A DNA stretch of 64,000 nt, taken from Streptomyces sp. BR123 (GTDB lineage: Bacteria > Actinomycetota > Actinomycetes > Streptomycetales > Streptomycetaceae). The position numbers were made by a program, and so were the translations under genes. Position 1 is the first letter of the stretch; the number at the start of each line of letters is the position of its first letter. A model generated the notes under the pieces. It did no database searches. It saw only the letters and a list, made by a program, of their open reading frames with translations, and was not told the origin of the DNA. The stretch spans positions 1-64,000 of the forward strand of contig NZ_JACBGN010000004.1 in the NCBI RefSeq assembly GCF_013401435.1, given 5' to 3'. Positions 40,481 through 47,514 of the stretch are shown here, piece after piece.

Positions 40481-40657
40481 CTCATCATCATCGCGCTGAT
40501 CCCGCTCGCCCTGCGCGGCGTCCGCTACGAGCCCGCCTCCGCCCACGACCTGCTGCGCCGCAACCTCGCCGTCTACGGCCTCGGCGGGCTGGTCCTCCCC
40601 TTCGTCGGGATCAAGCTCATCGACCTCGTCGTCTCCGCCCTTCCCGGACTCGGTTGA
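40481..40657 (+). pseudogene. kdpB: C-terminal fragment of a second kdpB
   Basis: 58 codons, [20 protein letters not shown] then [35 protein letters not shown] and stop. It parallels the last 58 residues of the intact kdpB (34124-36256), differing in about a third of positions, so it is not a recent duplicate. It is on the opposite strand, 4.2 kb from the end of kdpB. It marks the former presence of another kdp operon here. Confidence 0.8.
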
Positions 40658-40738
40658 ATCCCGTCGGCGGTCCGTCATGCACCGTACGCGTCCTCGGGAT
40701 TGCCCACCGGGACACCTCGGCAGCCGGGCTGAAACCCG

Positions 40739-41461
40739 TCACGTCAGGAAGGGGCGCCAGCGGTCGGCCGACTCCTGAAGGTCCAGGACGACCCGCTCCA
40801 GGAACGTACCCGCCTTGGCCAGTCGCTGTCCCACGGGTCTGTCGAGCCCGAGCGTCTCGGCCGCCGCCATGGCGGCCTGAGCCGACTCCAGCGTCTGCCG
40901 CGCGCTGATCACGATCGACTGGTACCAGGCTTCGTCGTCGACCACGTAGACGTCGCGGCGCCGCTGCGGATCGCGCTCGCGTCTGACGTAGCCGTGCTGG
41001 ACGAGGGAGTTCACGGCCACGGAGACGGAGGCCGGGCTGACCTTCAGCCGGCGGGTCAACTCAGCCGCGGTGCGCCTGCCGTCCTCGGACAGCAACAGGT
41101 CGACGTGTACGCGCGCTGTCATTCTTGCCATCCCCGACCGGACTGCCAGCTCGATGATCTCCTTTTCCACCGCGCCGCCCGGGGCTCCGGCAGCGCGCGA
41201 GGGCGTCGGTGTGTCACGCCGCGCCCGCTGGATCGTCGCCTGGTGCGCCTGCTGCGGCCGGTAGCCGCTGGGGCCGCCGTTGCGTGCGACCTCTCGGCTG
41301 ATCGTCGAGGTCGGCCGGTCGAGCCGCCTGGCGATCTCGGCGTACGAGAGCCCGCCGGCCAGTCCGGCCGCGATGCGCTGGCGCTCCTGCTGGGTCAACC
41401 GTCCTCCTGGCATGCCGCCAGTATTGCCTTCGCCCCCATCCATTGCAACGCTGAATTGCAT
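40739..41461 (-). CDS. Regulator: IS30-type HTH fused to a MarR/GbsR-like winged helix
   Basis: 240 residues. N-terminal HTH_38, as found in IS30 transposases (about 18-75): RLTQQERQRIAAGLAGGLSY, AEIARRLDRPTSTISREVAR. C-terminal region (about 95-235) carries a winged helix, ARVHVDLLLSEDGRRTAAEL then RLKVSPASVSVAVNSLVQHG, followed by a helical dimer segment. There is no DDE catalytic core, so this is a domesticated DNA-binding domain. In-frame starts at 41443 and 41413 are possible; none has a good ribosome site. Divergent from the P450 gene and separated by ATTGCA repeats, so probably its regulator and its own. Confidence 0.82.
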   Translation of the reverse strand: MQFSVAMDGGEGNTGGMPGGRLTQQERQRIAAGLAGGLSYAEIARRLDRPTSTISREVARNGGPSGYRPQQAHQATIQRARRDTPTPSRAAGAPGGAVEKEIIELAVRSGMARMTARVHVDLLLSEDGRRTAAELTRRLKVSPASVSVAVNSLVQHGYVRRERDPQRRRDVYVVDDEAWYQSIVISARQTLESAQAAMAAAETLGLDRPVGQRLAKAGTFLERVVLDLQESADRWRPFLT

Positions 41462-41524
41462 TCACCCTCAGCGTCATTGCATCAATTTGCCGCCATCTAC
41501 CTGGGGATACGCCCTGTGTGCAAT
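41442..41524. promoter_or_regulatory. ATTGCA repeats in the divergent regulator/P450 promoter
   Basis: ATTGCA at 41442-41447, 41455-41460 and 41476-41481, and its complement TGCAAT at 41519-41524. A 7-bp inverted repeat, ACGCTGA (41448-41454) and TCAGCGT (41468-41474), surrounds the second copy. AT-rich compared with both flanks. Likely operators of the fused regulator, by position. Confidence 0.55.
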
Positions 41525-41596
41525 TGACGGAGTTCTGAACGCAACGTAGCTTTCGGCATGTGTCAAACACGTAATGTCGCGAGATGAGGAACGGTC

Positions 41597-42787
41597 ATGA
41601 GCGAGCCCCTCCACACCGTCACGACGCTGCCGACGGAGCGTCAGACCGGCTGTCCCTTCGACCCGCCGGCCGAGCTGATCGACGCCCGCGGGCACGGCCC
41701 CATCAGTCGCCACACCCACCTCGGAGGGAAACCCGGCTGGCTGATCACCGGATACGACCTGGTCAGGTCGGTGCTGGCCGACTCGCGGTTCAGCTCGCGC
41801 AAGGAGCTCATGAACGTGGTCGACTTCGAGCTCCCCCCGGCACCGCCCGGTGAGTTCCTCCTCATGGACGAACCCCAGCACAGCCGCTACCGCAAGCCGC
41901 TGGTGGGCAAGTTCACCGCGCGGCGGATGCGCCTGCTCACCGATCGCATCGAGCAGATCACCACCGCATGCCTGGACGCCATGGAAGGGGCCGGGCCGTC
42001 GGCAGACCTGGTGACGGCGTTCGCCAAGCCCATCCCCACCATCATCATCTGTGAGCTGCTGGGGGTGCCGTACGAGGACCGCGACTCCTTCCAGGAGCAG
42101 ATCGACACGTTCATGAGCGGAGGGACGAGCGACGAGGAGCTGATAGCGGCCTACACCGCGACTCAGGAGTACCTTGCGCAGCTGGTGGCCGCCAAGCGCG
42201 CGAACCCCACTGACGACGTGCTCAGCGAACTCGCCGACAGCGACCTGACCGATGAGGAGCTGAAGGGGATCAGCCTGATCCTGCTGGCGGCCGGATTCGA
42301 CACCACCGCGAACATGCTGTCCCTCGGCACCTTCGCGCTGCTGCGGAACCCGGCACAGATGGCAGCCCTGCGCGCCGATCCCGCGCTCATCGACCAGGCC
42401 GTGGAGGAACTGCTGCGGTATCTGAGCGTCGCCAAGACGTTCCACCGGACGGCGCTGGAGGACGTCGAGGTGGGCGGCCGGACCATCACGGCCGGCACGA
42501 CGGTCGTCCTGTCGTACAACACCGCCAACCGAGACCCCGAGCGCTTCCCCGATCCCCACCGGCTCGACGTCCACCGGCAGGACGGCGGGCACCTGGCCTT
42601 CGGGCACGGCATCCACCTGTGCCTGGGTGCGCAGCTGGCCCGCATCGAGATGCGGGTCGCGTTCTCCGCGCTGCTGGCGCGCTTCCCCACGCTGCGCCTG
42701 GCCGTCCCGGCAGAAGACGTCGCCCTGCGCCCGGAGACCGCGGACATCTACGGCGTGAAGAGCCTCCCGGTCACCTGGGACGTCTGA
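41597..42787 (+). CDS. Cytochrome P450
   Basis: 396 residues, a soluble bacterial class I P450. I-helix oxygen motif LAAGFDTTANML, ExxR in AVEELLRYLSV, heme-binding loop FGHGIHLCLGAQLARIE with the Cys ligand. GAGG precedes ATG 41597. No ferredoxin gene is adjacent. The substrate is unknown; the private divergent regulator suggests inducible oxidation of a xenobiotic or metabolite. Not near enough to the PKS (8.4 kb) to be assigned to it. Confidence 0.93.
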   Translation: MSEPLHTVTTLPTERQTGCPFDPPAELIDARGHGPISRHTHLGGKPGWLITGYDLVRSVLADSRFSSRKELMNVVDFELPPAPPGEFLLMDEPQHSRYRKPLVGKFTARRMRLLTDRIEQITTACLDAMEGAGPSADLVTAFAKPIPTIIICELLGVPYEDRDSFQEQIDTFMSGGTSDEELIAAYTATQEYLAQLVAAKRANPTDDVLSELADSDLTDEELKGISLILLAAGFDTTANMLSLGTFALLRNPAQMAALRADPALIDQAVEELLRYLSVAKTFHRTALEDVEVGGRTITAGTTVVLSYNTANRDPERFPDPHRLDVHRQDGGHLAFGHGIHLCLGAQLARIEMRVAFSALLARFPTLRLAVPAEDVALRPETADIYGVKSLPVTWDV

Positions 42788-42909
42788 CCGACGGGGACCG
42801 CTGTGGACGCCGAACGCCGCCTCGGCGGCGCAGCCTTCCCTTCACACCGCCGGAAGGGGCGTCGAGAGCGCGTCCGGACGGATGATGCGGGTCTCGGCTG
42901 AGACGGCTT

Positions 42910-42960
42910 GGCGGTGGTGTATCCGGCGGGGCCGGAGCCTATGACGATGGCGTCGCGGAT
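42910..42960 (-). pseudogene. Thioredoxin reductase (arsT/trxB) fragment
   Basis: In the gap after arsC, one frame reads RDAIVIGSGPAGYTTA, the FAD-binding GxGxxG start of thioredoxin reductases, with nothing recognisable after it. Streptomyces ars operons often contain a thioredoxin reductase after arsC. The fragment is short (about 17 residues), so the call rests on this motif and its place. Confidence 0.5.
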
Positions 42961-42996
42961 TCGTCGGTCGGGGGCGTCTCGGTCACGTCAGGTGCC

Positions 42997-43416
42997 TCAG
43001 GCCTTCGACTTGGCGTCGATCTCGGCGATCAGGCCCTCGATGAGGCCCTTGATCTCGTCGCGGATGGGGCGGACGGCCTCGACGCCCTGACCGGCCGGGT
43101 CCTCCAGCTGCCAGTCCAGGTACGTCTTGCCGGGGAAGTACGGGCAGGCGTCTCCGCAGCCCATGGTGATGATGTAGTCCGACGCCTGGGCGGCCTCGGG
43201 GGTGAGGACCTTGGGCTTCTGGTCGGAGATGTCGATGCCCAGCTCGGCCATGGCTGCGACGGCGGAGGGGTTGATCTGCTCGCCGGGCATGGAGCCGGCG
43301 GAGCGGACCTCGACGCGGTCGCCGGCGAGGTGGCGCAGGAACCCGGCCGCCATCTGGGAGCGGCCCGCGTTGTGGATGCAGACGAACAGGACGGAGGCGG
43401 CAGGAGCGGAGGACAT
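42997..43416 (-). CDS. arsC: Thioredoxin-type arsenate reductase (LMW-PTP fold)
   Basis: 139 residues, AAGGAAG before ATG 43416. P-loop CIHNAGRSQMAAGFL with nucleophilic Cys13, then the redox Cys pair region around YIITMGCGDACPYFPGKTYL. Reduces arsenate to arsenite using thioredoxin. It is the only intact arsenate reductase in the island. Minus strand, divergent from the arsR1-aqp-arsO run. Confidence 0.92.
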   Translation of the reverse strand: MSSAPAASVLFVCIHNAGRSQMAAGFLRHLAGDRVEVRSAGSMPGEQINPSAVAAMAELGIDISDQKPKVLTPEAAQASDYIITMGCGDACPYFPGKTYLDWQLEDPAGQGVEAVRPIRDEIKGLIEGLIAEIDAKSKA

Positions 43417-43473
43417 CTGTTCTTCCTTGGGGTGAGGCGACTGCGGTGGGGGACCGTGGGGCTGCTGTGGGTT

Positions 43474-43854
43474 TCAGGGGGCGAGCTGGGTGAGCAGCTC
43501 GGTGATGTGGGGGTCGATGGCGTCGCGGATGTCGCGGACGACGGCGATCGGCGCTCCGTCGGGATCGGGCGCGGGCCGGTCGAGGTAGCGGCGGCCCGGC
43601 ACCACGGGGCACGCGTCACCGCAGCCCCTCGTGATCACGATGTCGGCGGCGTCGAGGCGTTCGGCGGTCGGCCTCTCCGCCGACACGGCCGGGTGCGTAC
43701 GGATCCGTGCCTGCTCGGCGAGACGCGTGTGCGGGTCGGTGAGCAGGCCCGGCACGGTTTCCGGCGCGAAGTGGCCGGCGTACCGGGTGGGCAGGCGGGC
43801 GGCCCCGGCGGCCGGGCGTTCGTCCGGCAGGAGGGGCGAGGGAGGCGGGGGCAT
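43474..43854 (-). pseudogene. ArsC-like protein lacking the catalytic P-loop
   Basis: 126 codons from ATG 43854. The first half, LPTRYAGHFAPETVPGLL then AEQARIRTHPAV, matches the helical N-terminal domain of the long Streptomyces ArsC/PTP proteins. The second half, DAADIVITRGCGDACPVVPG and VVRDIRDAIDPHITELL, matches the C-terminal part of the reductase. The segment with CxxNxxRS is missing between them, at AVSAERPTAERL, so the protein cannot reduce arsenate. An in-frame internal deletion of roughly 50-60 residues is the simplest explanation. Possibly still translated as a structural or regulatory protein. Confidence 0.6.
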
Positions 43855-43894
43855 GGCGATCCCGTTCAAAGGAGCCAATAAGGTCAGCCCGGAC

Positions 43895-43927
43895 TGGTGT
43901 CAGCCCCAGCTGATGTGACAGTATCAG
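43895..43927. promoter_or_regulatory. Candidate ArsR operator overlapping the arsR1 start
   Basis: CTGAT (43910-43914) and ATCAG (43923-43927) form an inverted repeat around GTGACAGT, and GTCAG-type half-sites occur upstream. No ribosome site precedes the arsR1 ATG at 43931, so the mRNA may be leaderless with the operator covering the transcription start. Confidence 0.4.
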
Positions 43928-43930
43928 TCC

Positions 43931-44245
43931 ATGATGACGTCAGTCGACACTGATCTGATCCGGGTTCTGGCCGACCCGCTCAGGCTCAAGATCGTGACCC
44001 TCCTCGCCGGGGAGACGCTGTGCACCACCCACCTCGTGGAGGAGACGGGTGCCAAGCAGACGAACCTCTCCAACCACATGAAGGTGCTGCGCGAGGCAGG
44101 GATCGTGGAGACGGAGCCCTGCGGGAGGTTCATCTACTACCGCCTGCGCCCGGAGGTCATCGAAGCCCTCGCCGGTCAGTTCGCCGACCTCGCCCGGACC
44201 GCGCGGGCCACCGCAGAAGCGAACCTCAAGCGGTCCTGCCCATAG
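43931..44245 (+). CDS. arsR: ArsR-family metalloregulator (first copy)
   Basis: 104 residues, a winged-helix repressor (VLADPLRLKIVTLLAGETLC, KQTNLSNHMKVLREAGIVET, RFIYYRLRPEVIEAL). Instead of the classic CVCDL it has a single Cys in ETLCTTHLVEE, plus Cys near both the middle (TEPCGRF) and the C-terminus (KRSCP). As(III) would have to be bound by these. Begins a run with the MIP channel and a flavoprotein. Confidence 0.88.
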   Translation: MMTSVDTDLIRVLADPLRLKIVTLLAGETLCTTHLVEETGAKQTNLSNHMKVLREAGIVETEPCGRFIYYRLRPEVIEALAGQFADLARTARATAEANLKRSCP

Positions 44246-44295
44246 GCCCTCGCGGCCTCGTCCGCCCTGCCTCACCTGCCCGAGGAGAACCCGCC

Positions 44296-45078
44296 TTGAC
44301 CGCCACCGAGCCCGCCGCGAGCGACGCCATGGCCGCCGACACGGCGCCGCAGCCCGCGCCCGGCGCGACCCCGCCCCGTACCCCGCTGATCGCCCGCGCG
44401 GCCGCCGAGCTGGTCGGCACCGCAGCCCTGGTCGCGATCGTGGTCGGCTCCGGCATCCAGGCCACCGAGCTCACCGACGACGTCGCGCTGCAGCTGCTGG
44501 CCAACTCCACCGCCACCGTCTTCGGCCTCGGCGTCCTGATCGCCCTCCTCGGCCCGGTCTCCGGCGCCCACTTCAACCCGGCCGTCACGCTGGCCGAGTG
44601 GTGGACCGCCCGTCGCGGTGGGGCGGGTGTGAACGCCCGCGAGCTCGCCGTCTACGTGCCCTCGCAGATCACCGGTGCGATCGCGGGCGCGATCCTCGCC
44701 GACGCGATGTTCGGCGAGCCGCTGGTGAAGTGGTCGCAGCACGACCGCTCCGCCGGCAACCTCCTCCTCGGCGAGGTCGTCGCCACCGCGGGCCTGATCC
44801 TGCTGATCTTCGGCCTCGCACGTACGGACCGACTCCGCTTCGCCCCCGTCGCGGTCGCCTCGTACATCGGCGCCGCCTACTGGTTCACCTCCTCCACCTC
44901 CTTCGCCAACCCGGCCGTCACGATCGGCCGCGCCTTCACCGACACCTTCGCGGGCATCGCCCCGGCCTCGGTGCCCGGCTTCGTCGCCGTGCAGCTGCTC
45001 GGTGCCGCGGTCGGCCTGGCGTTGGTCGCGGTCGTCTTCATGCGGGGCGAGACCGGCTCCGGGACGCCCGCAGCGTGA
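44296..45078 (+). CDS. MIP/aquaporin-family channel (AqpS-like)
   Basis: 260 residues from TTG 44296 with GAGGAG at 44282-44287. Six transmembrane helices and two half-helices with the NPA boxes HFNPAVTLAE and FANPAVTIGR. The N-terminal 35 residues are Ala/Pro-rich and cytoplasmic. MIP channels of the AqpS type let arsenite leave down its gradient after arsenate reduction, in place of an ArsB/Acr3 pump. No pump gene is in this island, which supports that role. Its stop overlaps the next GTG. Confidence 0.88.
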   Translation: MTATEPAASDAMAADTAPQPAPGATPPRTPLIARAAAELVGTAALVAIVVGSGIQATELTDDVALQLLANSTATVFGLGVLIALLGPVSGAHFNPAVTLAEWWTARRGGAGVNARELAVYVPSQITGAIAGAILADAMFGEPLVKWSQHDRSAGNLLLGEVVATAGLILLIFGLARTDRLRFAPVAVASYIGAAYWFTSSTSFANPAVTIGRAFTDTFAGIAPASVPGFVAVQLLGAAVGLALVAVVFMRGETGSGTPAA

Positions 45079-46136
45079 CGCGGCGCACCGACGTGGTGGT
45101 GATCGGCGGCGGCCAGTCCGGGCTCGCCGCCGGCTACCACCTGCGCCGCCTGGGCGTCGAGCACGTCATCCTCGACGCCCGGACGGCGCCCGGCGGAGCC
45201 TGGCAGCACACATGGGACTCCCTGCGGCTGTTCTCCCCGGCGGAGTACTCGTCCCTTCCAGGCCGGCTCATGCCGGTCCAGCCGGGCCGGACCTACCCCG
45301 ACGCGCAGCATGTCGTCGACTACCTCGCCGACTACGAGAAGAGGTACGACCTGCCCGTGCAGCGCGGGGTGCCGGTGGAAGCGGTCCACCGCGACGGCGC
45401 GTGCCTGCGCGTCGTGACGGACGGCGGCGACTGGCAGGCCCGCGCGGTCGTCAGCGCCACCGGCACCTGGACCCGCCCCTTCCTCCCGGCGGTTCCCGGC
45501 CGCCGCGAGTACACCGGCCGCCAGCTCCACACCGTCCAGTACCGGAGCCCCGCCGAGTTCGCCGGACAGCGGGTGGTCGTGGTGGGAGGCGGCAACTCCG
45601 GCGCCCAGATCGCCGCCGACCTCGCCCACGCCGGAATCGACCCGACCTGGGTGACCCGGCGCCCGCCCCGCTACCTCGCCGACGACATCGACGGCCGAGC
45701 CCTCTTCGACCACGCCACCGCCCGCCGCCGCGCCCTCGACGCAGGCCGCACCGACACCGGAGGCGTCGCCTCCCTCGGCGACATCGTCGCCGTCCCGCCC
45801 GTCCGCGCCGCTCGGGATGCCGGAATCCTGACCGCGAAGCCGATGTTCAGCCGTCTCACCGTCTCCGGCGTGGAGTGGACCGATGGCACTGCCGCGGCAG
45901 TCGACACGATCATCTGGTGCACCGGCTTCCGCCCCGCCCTCGCCCCCTTCGCGGCCCTGCGCCTGCGCGGCACCCGCGGGCACATCGCCACCACCGGCAC
46001 CCGGGCCGTGGACGAACCGCGCCTGCACTTCCTCGGCTACGGCGACTGGACCGGCCCCGCCTCCGCCACCCTCATCGGCGTCGGCCGCCCCGCCCGCGAC
46101 GCAGCCCGCGAGATCGCCGAACTGCTCCGGCCCTGA
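45075..46136 (+). CDS. Flavin-dependent monooxygenase/oxidoreductase (ArsO-like)
   Basis: 353 residues from GTG 45075. FAD site VVIGGGQSGLAAGYHLRRLG, NADPH site VVVVGGGNSGAQIAADLAHA, and the C-terminal ATG-like motif IIWCTGFRPALAPF. Fits the YUCCA/BVMO-like group found in ars operons as ArsO. The biochemical role of ArsO is not settled from sequence. Coupled to the channel gene by GTGA. Confidence 0.82.
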   Translation: MTRRTDVVVIGGGQSGLAAGYHLRRLGVEHVILDARTAPGGAWQHTWDSLRLFSPAEYSSLPGRLMPVQPGRTYPDAQHVVDYLADYEKRYDLPVQRGVPVEAVHRDGACLRVVTDGGDWQARAVVSATGTWTRPFLPAVPGRREYTGRQLHTVQYRSPAEFAGQRVVVVGGGNSGAQIAADLAHAGIDPTWVTRRPPRYLADDIDGRALFDHATARRRALDAGRTDTGGVASLGDIVAVPPVRAARDAGILTAKPMFSRLTVSGVEWTDGTAAAVDTIIWCTGFRPALAPFAALRLRGTRGHIATTGTRAVDEPRLHFLGYGDWTGPASATLIGVGRPARDAAREIAELLRP

Positions 46137-46182
46137 GCCGGCTCGCGCCGGGTCGGAAGCCGAACCGGCGGGCTGAAGGCGC

Positions 46183-46680
46183 TCAGCTGATCCGCGGGCT
46201 GCGACGCTCGAGCAGAACCACATCGCGCCACACCCCGTGGTGGCGACCGATGCGCTCGCGGGTGCCGATCACCCGGAAGCCGGCCCGCGCGTGGACGGCG
46301 AGGCTCGCGGCGTTCTCGGGGAAGACCCCGGACTGGATCGTCCAGATCCCCGCGGCCTCGGTCGACGCGACCAAGGCCGCCAGGAGCCGGCCCGCGACGC
46401 CGCGGCCGCGGGCGTCGGGGTGGACGTACACGGAGTGCTCGACCACACCTGCGTACGCGCACCGGTCCGAGACCGCGCTCGCGGCGACCCAGCCCAGCAC
46501 CCGGCCGTCGTCGTCGAGGGCGACGAAGCGGTGGCCGGGCAGCTTCGCCCTGTCGAAGGCGGCCCAGTCGGGGGCCCGGGTCTCGAAGGTCGCGTTGCCC
46601 TCGTCGATCCCCGCCTGATAGATGCCCAGCACCTGCTCGACATGCCCGGGCAGCAGCGCCTCGATGCGCACCCCGCTCAC
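46183..46680 (-). CDS. arsN: GNAT N-acetyltransferase, ArsN / phosphinothricin-acetyltransferase type
   Basis: 165 residues from GTG 46680. GNAT fold: QVLGIYQAGIDEGNATFETR, VLGWVAASAVSDRCAYAGVV with EHSVYVHPDARGRGVAGRLL (acetyl-CoA loop), IQSGVFPENAASLAVHARAG. ArsN1 members acetylate arsinothricin, an arsenical glutamine-synthetase inhibitor, and related members act on phosphinothricin. Coupled to arsR2 by GTGA, implying arsenic-dependent expression. Confidence 0.85.
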   Translation of the reverse strand: MSGVRIEALLPGHVEQVLGIYQAGIDEGNATFETRAPDWAAFDRAKLPGHRFVALDDDGRVLGWVAASAVSDRCAYAGVVEHSVYVHPDARGRGVAGRLLAALVASTEAAGIWTIQSGVFPENAASLAVHARAGFRVIGTRERIGRHHGVWRDVVLLERRSPRIS

Positions 46681-47045
46681 GCCGCCTTCGAGGCGCCGGC
46701 CAGCAGCGCGCCCATGGCGGCCAGTACGGACGGCTCGACCCGGTAGTACACCCAGGTCCCGCGCCGCTCGGAGGACAGCAGCCCGGCTTCCTTGAGCTTC
46801 TTGAGGTGGTGGGAGACGGTGGGCTGGGAGACGCCGACGTCGGAGATGTCGCACACGCACGCCTCGCCGCCCTCGTGGGAGGCGACGGCGGAGAACAGGC
46901 GCAGGCGCACGGGGTCGCCCAAGGCCTTGAACATCCTCGCCGCGACCTCGGCCTCGTCCGCGGACATGGGGCGCTCGGTCAGCGGGGGGCAGCAGGGCGC
47001 GACGGCCTCGGGCTCCACGAGCGGCAGTGCCTTCGCATTCGACAT
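46677..47045 (-). CDS. arsR: ArsR-family metalloregulator (second copy)
   Basis: 122 residues. Carries CVCDISDVGVSQPTVSHHLK, the canonical As(III) site in the recognition-helix region, and an extra N-terminal PCCPP. Winged helix continues LKEAGLLSSERRGTWVYYRV. Transcribed divergently from the Cys-rich peptide gene, with identical operator-like elements at both promoters (47049-47068, 47176-47195). No ribosome site precedes ATG 47045. Confidence 0.92.
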   Translation of the reverse strand: MSNAKALPLVEPEAVAPCCPPLTERPMSADEAEVAARMFKALGDPVRLRLFSAVASHEGGEACVCDISDVGVSQPTVSHHLKKLKEAGLLSSERRGTWVYYRVEPSVLAAMGALLAGASKAA

Positions 47046-47048
47046 GCG

Positions 47049-47068
47049 TCTATGTTGACACACGTCGA
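47049..47068. promoter_or_regulatory. ArsR operator copy 1
   Basis: TCTATGTTGACACACGTCGA ends four bases from the arsR2 start codon. It shares 17 of 20 positions with the copy at 47176-47195, while the sequence between them is unrelated. Confidence 0.6.
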
Positions 47069-47175
47069 ACCAGAGTGGGGTCCGCGCGCCTGCGCGGGGG
47101 ACCGGTCCCGATTGCCCGCCTCCGATGGGGACGGCTTTCACCTGCTCCAGGCAACTCCCGTGAATTAGATAAATG

Positions 47176-47195
47176 TCTATGTTGACGTCTGTCGA
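47176..47195. promoter_or_regulatory. ArsR operator copy 2
   Basis: TCTATGTTGACGTCTGTCGA, 127 bases from copy 1 in the same orientation, 60 bases before the Cys-rich peptide gene. Placement suggests arsR2 represses itself with arsN and the divergent operon. Confidence 0.6.
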
Positions 47196-47255
47196 TACAG
47201 CTGCCAAGCTGATCGGGCAAGCCATAGACGAACTTCGAAATACCAGGGAGTCCTC

Positions 47256-47462
47256 ATGAACGAGTCGGTCACCCCCAGCCCGAACCGCGCCGAGGCGGCG
47301 GCTTCCTGTTGCGGCCCCGCCCCGGCCGTGGCCCCCGCGGAGGTGGCTCCCGCCGAGTCCTCGCCGTGCTGTGGCACCGGCGAGGGCGCGGAAGCCGCCG
47401 GAGCCTGCTGCGAGCCGCAGGCCAAGCGCGAGGCCGTCGCCCGCGGCGCCGGCTGCTGCTGA
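47256..47462 (+). CDS. Cys-pair peptide, 68 aa
   Basis: AGGGAGT precedes ATG 47256. Eight Cys, all as vicinal CC pairs: ASCCGPAP, SSPCCGTG, AGACCEPQ and the C-terminal GAGCC. The rest is Ala/Pro/Glu-rich and low in hydrophobic residues, so probably unstructured. Vicinal thiols bind As(III) tightly; an arsenite-binding or arsenic-chaperone role is inferred from composition and from its place after the ArsR2 operator. No family is recognised. Confidence 0.75.
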   Translation: MNESVTPSPNRAEAAASCCGPAPAVAPAEVAPAESSPCCGTGEGAEAAGACCEPQAKREAVARGAGCC

Positions 47463-47514
47463 CCACACGATCCCCGCCCTGTCCGCCTGCCGTACGAAGA
47501 CCCGGAGAACCGTC

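Noticed and set aside
45002-46618. 538-codon Arg/Pro-rich frame over the ArsO-like gene
   Set aside because: Frame-shifted shadow: more than a third Arg/Pro, no motif.
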